NCBI GenBank assembly: GCA_027065635.1
Contig: JAMONQ010000135.1
Location: 1-8,148 of the forward strand
Source: Campylobacterales bacterium
GTDB taxonomy: Bacteria > Campylobacterota > Campylobacteria > Campylobacterales > Hydrogenimonadaceae
DNA: 8,148 nucleotides
Direction: 5' to 3'
In this document: piece after piece, positions 5,434 through 8,148 of the stretch
Position numbering within the stretch: position 1 is the first letter of the stretch
Layout of the letters: every line of letters begins with the position of its first letter
Program-made: the position numbers and the translations under genes
Notes under the pieces: model-generated
The model's input: only the letters and a program-made list of their open reading frames with translations
The model's database searches: none
Told to the model about the DNA's origin: nothing

Positions 5434-5997
5434 ATGGAACGTCCAACGCCTGTAGATGAAGAGATCCTTCTCGATCCCAAACGCTATATCGTCAGCAAGA
5501 CGGACAAAAAAGGTGTGATCGAGTACGGCAACGACTACTTTGTAGAGATCAGCGGCTACAGTGAAGCGGAGCTTATCGGAAAACCCCACAACATCATTCG
5601 CCATCCCGATATGCCGAAGATCGTTTTCAAAATGATGTGGGACAGGATTTTGAACGATCAGAACATTATGGCTCTGGTAAAAAATATGGCAAAAGACGGC
5701 AGATACTACTGGGTAGTTACGGAGTTCGAGACAAAAAAAGATCCTATAAGCAATCAGATTACCGGCTTTACGGCTTTTCGAAAAGCGGCGCCGAGAGATG
5801 CGATCACCAAGATCGCACCGCTTTACGAAAAGCTTCTCGAAATCGAAAAGGTCGGCGGCATGGAGGCGGCCGAAAAGTATCTGCGCGGCTACCTCGAAGA
5901 GCGGGGCACAAGCTACGATGATTATATCGACGAGCTCGTCGGCAACAAAGGGGTATTCAAAATCTTTTTCAAAATGATGAAAGCCCTCTTCAAATAG
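5434..5997 (+). CDS. Aer/CetB-type PAS-domain redox sensor protein
   Basis: A 187-residue soluble protein with one PAS domain at about 15-120. It follows the E. coli Aer PAS closely: SKTDKKGVIEYGNDYFVEIS (21-40), then GYSEAELIGKPHNIIRHPDMP (41-61), the segment that holds the FAD-contacting residues in Aer, then KNMAKDGRYYWV (83-94) and ITGFTAFRKAAPRDA (109-123). FAD binding and sensing of cellular redox or energy state are therefore likely. The C-terminal region (124-187) is helical, ends KIFFKMMKALFK, and has no TM, HAMP or methyl-accepting domain. The protein thus resembles Campylobacter CetB, which signals through a separate membrane receptor (CetA). No such receptor lies in this window. 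The start is supported by AAGGAG (5423-5428), 5 nt before the ATG. The gene diverges from the CZB-like operon and ends 4 nt from the convergent ndh gene. Confidence 0.85.
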   Translation: MERPTPVDEEILLDPKRYIVSKTDKKGVIEYGNDYFVEISGYSEAELIGKPHNIIRHPDMPKIVFKMMWDRILNDQNIMALVKNMAKDGRYYWVVTEFETKKDPISNQITGFTAFRKAAPRDAITKIAPLYEKLLEIEKVGGMEAAEKYLRGYLEERGTSYDDYIDELVGNKGVFKIFFKMMKALFK

Positions 5998-6001
5998 GAG
6001 A

Positions 6002-7207
6002 CTACCCCTTTTTGCAGGCTCTAAGCCTTACAAACCCCTCTTTCGCCTTGAGGCGAAGCGGCAGTTTGTACATCTTCTCTATCGCCTTTTTCCCCAGATA
6101 GGCTATGAAGCCGTAGATTCTGAACTTGCCGGCATCTATGATCGCATAGGTGCCCCCAAGAGCTATCGCGAGCCCTCTTATCCTGATATCGCTGACAAAA
6201 AGCTGCCTCTTGTCCATATGCGCAAGTATATTCTCCGCCGCATCTATACCGCTTTGCTCGGCACTTTGTGCCGTAGGGGGGATCCTCTTTCCGCCGCTAT
6301 CCCTGAGATCCGCCGCATCTCCTATGGCAAAAACCTCTTCATAGCCGGGTACTTGCAGAAAGTGGTTCACTACCAGCTGACCCAAACGGTTATGCTCCGC
6401 TTTTAGCGACTGCACAAAAGGGGAGGCGATGATTCCGCCGGTAAAGATCATAAAATCAAAAGGGATCTGCTCACTGTTTTCAAGAATAGCTCTTTTTGAC
6501 TCCACTTTGGCTATACGAGAACCTGTATGGAGTATGACGCCAAGATCGTTGAGCCTTTTTGTAGCCGCCTTTATCACGGATGGGTGAAGCCCTTTGAGTA
6601 TCGTTTCGCCTCCGGCGACAAGATGGATCTTCAGTTTGCCGCAGGCAAGAGCGTTCGATCGGTAGTATCTATTGAAGTAGGCCTGCATCTCCGCCGCTAT
6701 TTCAACTCCCGAAAGCCCGGCTCCTCCCACGACGATAGAGTAGTGCTCCTTCGCATCCGTTGCGCTTTCGAGACGCTTGTAGAGCTCCTGTTCGAAAAAC
6801 TCTTTCAGTTTCAGCGCACTGCGAAGGCTTTTGACGCCGTAGGAGTAGTTGCGCAGACCCTCGACACTCTCAAAAAAGCGCGTAACGGCTCCGGCGGCTA
6901 TTATGAGATAGTCATACGAGAGAGGCTCGATATCTTCAAATATGACCTTTTTGGCTTCGAAGTCGACATCTTTTGCGGTTGCATGCAAAAACTCTACATT
7001 GTCTGCAAACCCCTTGCAAAGAGATCTAAGACCGATGATCGTGGAGTCGAACGGCACCTTGCCGGCTATCAGATCGTAACCTTCCGTCTGAAGAAAGTGG
7101 TACGGATGGCGATCTACCAGTGTCACCTTGACCCCCTTCTTGCCGGCCAGAACGCCCAGCGCCTTTATCCCCCCGTAACTCCCTCCGATAATAACAACAT
7201 GTCGCAT
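6002..7207 (-). CDS. ndh: Type II NADH:quinone oxidoreductase (NDH-2)
   Basis: A 401-residue FAD enzyme passing electrons from NADH to membrane quinone without proton pumping. MRHVVIIGGSYGGIKAL at the N terminus is the FAD-binding Rossmann GxGxxG. IVVGGAGLSGVEIAAEM (158-174) is the NADH-binding motif. EEVFAIGDAADL (290-301) is the second FAD contact. PPTAQSAEQSG (310-320) carries the AQxAxQ quinone-site signature of NDH-2. The C-terminal stretch FRIYGFIAYLGKKAIEKMYKL (362-382) is the amphipathic membrane-anchoring region. The frame is open upstream to 7351, but the first 48 codons lack family similarity. The ATG at 7207 has AAAGGGGAG just ahead and gives the standard start. Related flavoproteins (sulfide:quinone oxidoreductase) lack AQxAxQ, which favours NDH-2. 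The gene converges on the PAS gene with a 4-nt gap. Confidence 0.88.
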   Translation of the reverse strand: MRHVVIIGGSYGGIKALGVLAGKKGVKVTLVDRHPYHFLQTEGYDLIAGKVPFDSTIIGLRSLCKGFADNVEFLHATAKDVDFEAKKVIFEDIEPLSYDYLIIAAGAVTRFFESVEGLRNYSYGVKSLRSALKLKEFFEQELYKRLESATDAKEHYSIVVGGAGLSGVEIAAEMQAYFNRYYRSNALACGKLKIHLVAGGETILKGLHPSVIKAATKRLNDLGVILHTGSRIAKVESKRAILENSEQIPFDFMIFTGGIIASPFVQSLKAEHNRLGQLVVNHFLQVPGYEEVFAIGDAADLRDSGGKRIPPTAQSAEQSGIDAAENILAHMDKRQLFVSDIRIRGLAIALGGTYAIIDAGKFRIYGFIAYLGKKAIEKMYKLPLRLKAKEGFVRLRACKKG

Positions 7208-7259
7208 CGACTCCCCTTTCCGCTTAGATATGGGTATCCGGTAGAACGGATTTGAAAAC

Positions 7260-7268
7260 ATTATAGCA
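7260..7268 (-). promoter_or_regulatory. Extended -10 promoter of ndh
   Basis: On the minus strand the sequence TGCTATAAT (7268-7260) is a perfect extended -10. A T-rich patch lies just upstream and no consensus -35 is visible. The predicted start near 7253 leaves a leader of about 45 nt before the ATG at 7207. This lies just past the terminator of the preceding operon, so ndh is transcribed separately. Confidence 0.6.
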
Positions 7269-7292
7269 AAAAGGTGATGAAGCGACCTGCAC

Positions 7293-7321
7293 AAAAAAAG
7301 AAGTGGAGGCCGGGCGCCTCC
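7293..7321 (-). terminator. Rho-independent terminator of the hdeD-like/histone operon
   Basis: Read on the minus strand, GGAGGC (7321-7316), a 5-nt loop and GCCTCC (7310-7305) form a perfect 6-bp GC-rich stem. It is followed by ACTTC and seven T (7299-7293). The position, about 120 nt past the stop of the histone-fold gene and before the ndh promoter, fits its role. Confidence 0.7.
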
Positions 7322-7333
7322 TTGCAAGAAAGT

Positions 7334-7413
7334 ATCGCGGTTTGCGATCAACAGTGCCGGGAGGATCCGTCATGCTCCCCCGGCCAAGCCGGCCGGCGAG
7401 CATGAATCCTTCC
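7334..7413 (-). other. Strongly structured 3' region (possible RNA element)
   Basis: A small stem ATCGC/GCGAT lies at 7334-7338 and 7344-7348. Next to it is a long near-continuous stem made of three blocks: GGGAGGAT (7359-7366) with ATCCTTCC (7406-7413), one G-T pair; CATGCTC (7371-7377) with GAGCATG (7398-7404); and CCGGCC (7380-7385) with GGCCGG (7391-7396) around a 5-nt loop. About 21 base pairs form within 55 nt. An alternative stem, GCCGGGAG (7356-7363) with CTCCC-CC-GGC (7375-7384), excludes the long one. The element sits between the histone-fold stop codon and the terminator, so it would be in that operon's 3' UTR. It could also be a processed small RNA or a DNA element. No known RNA family is recognised. 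Confidence 0.5.
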
Positions 7414-7439
7414 AGCCTGCCCGCATATACTGCCGGACG

Positions 7440-7889
7440 CTAAACGAGCAGATCAAGAACCCTGAAGGCTCTTTTGAGTTCATCCTCCGCTACACTGCTC
7501 TCCTTGGGAGAGAACTCCTTGACGACTCTGGCCAGTATATAGATCAGCGTACCCACAATTTCGGGCAATCTCTTCTCCAGCGCCGTCTCCATGCCGAATT
7601 TCAGCGGCGGATGTATAGCCAGCCGCTCCAGCACGGGCGCAAGATCGAGCTCCTCCTCGAGATCGGAAAACTCCCGCATCGATCTTTTGATTGCGCTTGT
7701 AAGCGGCATATCGGAGAGCCATATGACATCTCTGCCGTTGTATCCGGCATTCTCCTGCGCCACAAGAAGCATATCGTAAAGCTTCCTGTCGACCGCATCC
7801 TCTATCTCTTTGACTCTGTTTTTGGCGAGTCTGAGCCCCGCCGCCTTCTTGAAAAGCTCCTCTATCTTGTAAGCTCCCTCTATCTTCAT
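7440..7889 (-). CDS. DUF1931 doublet histone-fold protein
   Basis: A 149-residue protein matching the DUF1931 family, whose structural example is Aquifex aeolicus Aq_328, two histone folds in one chain. Fold one covers about 5-70, with YKIEELFKKAAGLRLAKNRV (7-26), a long central helix (ALYDMLL-type segment KLYDMLLVAQENAGYNGRD, 36-54) and the DVIWLSDMPLT strand-loop (54-64). Fold two covers about 75-148, with LDLAPVLERLAIHPPLKFGM (81-100), a central helix LPEIVGTLIYILARVVKEF (108-126) and ELKRAFRVLDLLV (137-149). DNA binding or nucleoid compaction is expected from the fold but is not established for most bacterial members. The SD AGGAGAG (7900-7894) lies 4 nt before the ATG. The start codon overlaps the stop of the HdeD-like gene (ATGA), so the two are translated together. 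Confidence 0.85.
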   Translation of the reverse strand: MKIEGAYKIEELFKKAAGLRLAKNRVKEIEDAVDRKLYDMLLVAQENAGYNGRDVIWLSDMPLTSAIKRSMREFSDLEEELDLAPVLERLAIHPPLKFGMETALEKRLPEIVGTLIYILARVVKEFSPKESSVAEDELKRAFRVLDLLV

Positions 7890-8148
7890 GACTCTCTCCT
7901 GTTTTCATCGTTTTCACCGCTCTCTTCGGTGATCTTTTTTGCACTCGTACCGATAACGATCAGCGCTATACCGTCGAAAAAGAGACTGATTCCGGCAAAA
8001 AGGCCTACAAGAACGATCGAGCTAAAAGGCCATCCGGCCAGCAAAACGAGTGCCAAAACCAGGGATAGCAGACCGTTTACCATGGCTATCCACCACCCCT
8101 TGTTGGGCCTATACTCCCAGCCGAAAGCGAAACTGGAAAAGGCGTCCA
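7886..8148 (-). CDS. HdeD/DUF308-family membrane protein (partial, N terminus beyond window)
   Basis: The frame is open to the right edge and so the true start lies outside. The visible 86 C-terminal residues start DAFSSFAFGWEYRPNKGWWI. A hydrophobic helix follows (MVNGLLSLVLALVLLAGWP), then a second (SIVLVGLFAGISLFFDGIAL), and a charged cytoplasmic tail (KKITEESGENDENRRES). The RPNKGWW entry, the helix pair and the FFDGIALI segment are typical of the last repeat of HdeD-like proteins, which have about six TM helices and are linked to acid resistance in E. coli. An internal ATG at 8083 is in frame but sits inside the helix entry and is unlikely to be the start. The stop TGA overlaps the ATG of the histone-fold gene. 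Confidence 0.75.
   Translation of the reverse strand, partial: DAFSSFAFGWEYRPNKGWWIAMVNGLLSLVLALVLLAGWPFSSIVLVGLFAGISLFFDGIALIVIGTSAKKITEESGENDENRRES

Noticed and set aside
6527..7255. Long plus-strand open frame opposite ndh
   Set aside because: Antisense shadow of a well-conserved enzyme gene; no SD and no recognisable domain. The same applies to the plus-strand frames opposite yajQ (4194-5000) and the cyclase (1136-1885).
7208..7351. A 48-codon N-terminal extension of ndh
   Set aside because: The extension has no NDH-2 similarity, crosses the promoter with a perfect TATAAT, and the ATG at 7207 has a good SD and begins the FAD-binding motif directly.
7321..7440. Signal recognition particle RNA or integron attC site as explanation of the hairpin region
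   Set aside because: The SRP loop consensus is absent, and no attC core sites (GTTRRRY/RYYYAAC) were found at the ends of the stem.
7372..7443. A 23-codon plus-strand frame (MLPRPSRPASMNPSS...) with GGGAGG 8 nt before its ATG
   Set aside because: It coincides with the arms of the long hairpin, has no promoter in view, overlaps the end of the histone-fold gene antisense, and its composition reflects GC-rich stems rather than a protein.
1..8148. CRISPR arrays, tRNA, rRNA, complete insertion sequences or prophage genes
   Set aside because: No regularly spaced direct repeats, cloverleaf-like sequences, transposase motifs or phage proteins were recognised on either strand.

Overview
The window looks like chromosomal DNA of a Campylobacterota (Epsilonproteobacteria) member, probably a chemolithoautotrophic or vent-type lineage. 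This rests on gene content: an Aer/CetB-type PAS protein, a CZB-like protein, a dCache diguanylate cyclase, YajQ, NDH-2 and a DUF1931 histone. It is also consistent with TATAAT -10 boxes that lack clear -35 boxes. The genus is inference.

Layout from left to right. Positions 1-176 hold no confident gene, but carry a promoter for a VapB-type ribbon-helix-helix antitoxin (177-425, +). Only the first ~20 codons of the partner vapC toxin survive (425 to about 489). Positions 490-787 are an unassigned, partly AT-rich remnant zone. Next comes a long leftward block on the minus strand. In transcription order it is: a CZB-like small protein (5271-4816), YajQ (4796-4299), a rhodanese-like protein (4296-3991), a DUF309 protein (3958-3638), a SagB-type tandem nitroreductase (3660-2356), and then a membrane diguanylate cyclase (2299-788) that appears to have its own promoter. 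The first five genes are separated by 2-32 nt or overlap, so they are probably one operon. Across a 162-bp AT-rich divergent promoter region lies a soluble Aer/CetB-type PAS sensor on the plus strand (5434-5997). It converges, with a 4-nt gap, on a type II NADH dehydrogenase (7207-6002, -). Upstream of ndh is a stretch of strong hairpins plus a rho-independent terminator. This ends an operon of an HdeD-like membrane protein (partial at the window edge) and a bacterial doublet histone-fold protein (DUF1931), whose genes overlap by 4 nt.

How the genes may work together. A c-di-GMP synthase and a c-di-GMP-binding-family protein (YajQ) lie in one co-directional block. An FAD-type PAS redox sensor sits back to back with a CZB-like protein and next to a respiratory NADH:quinone oxidoreductase, which suggests a redox/energy-sensing neighbourhood. 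The HdeD-histone pair looks like a stress or nucleoid module. The most unusual points are the histone operon with its structured 3' region, the PAS/CZB-like divergent pair, and a SagB-like oxidase with no TOMM partner genes in view.
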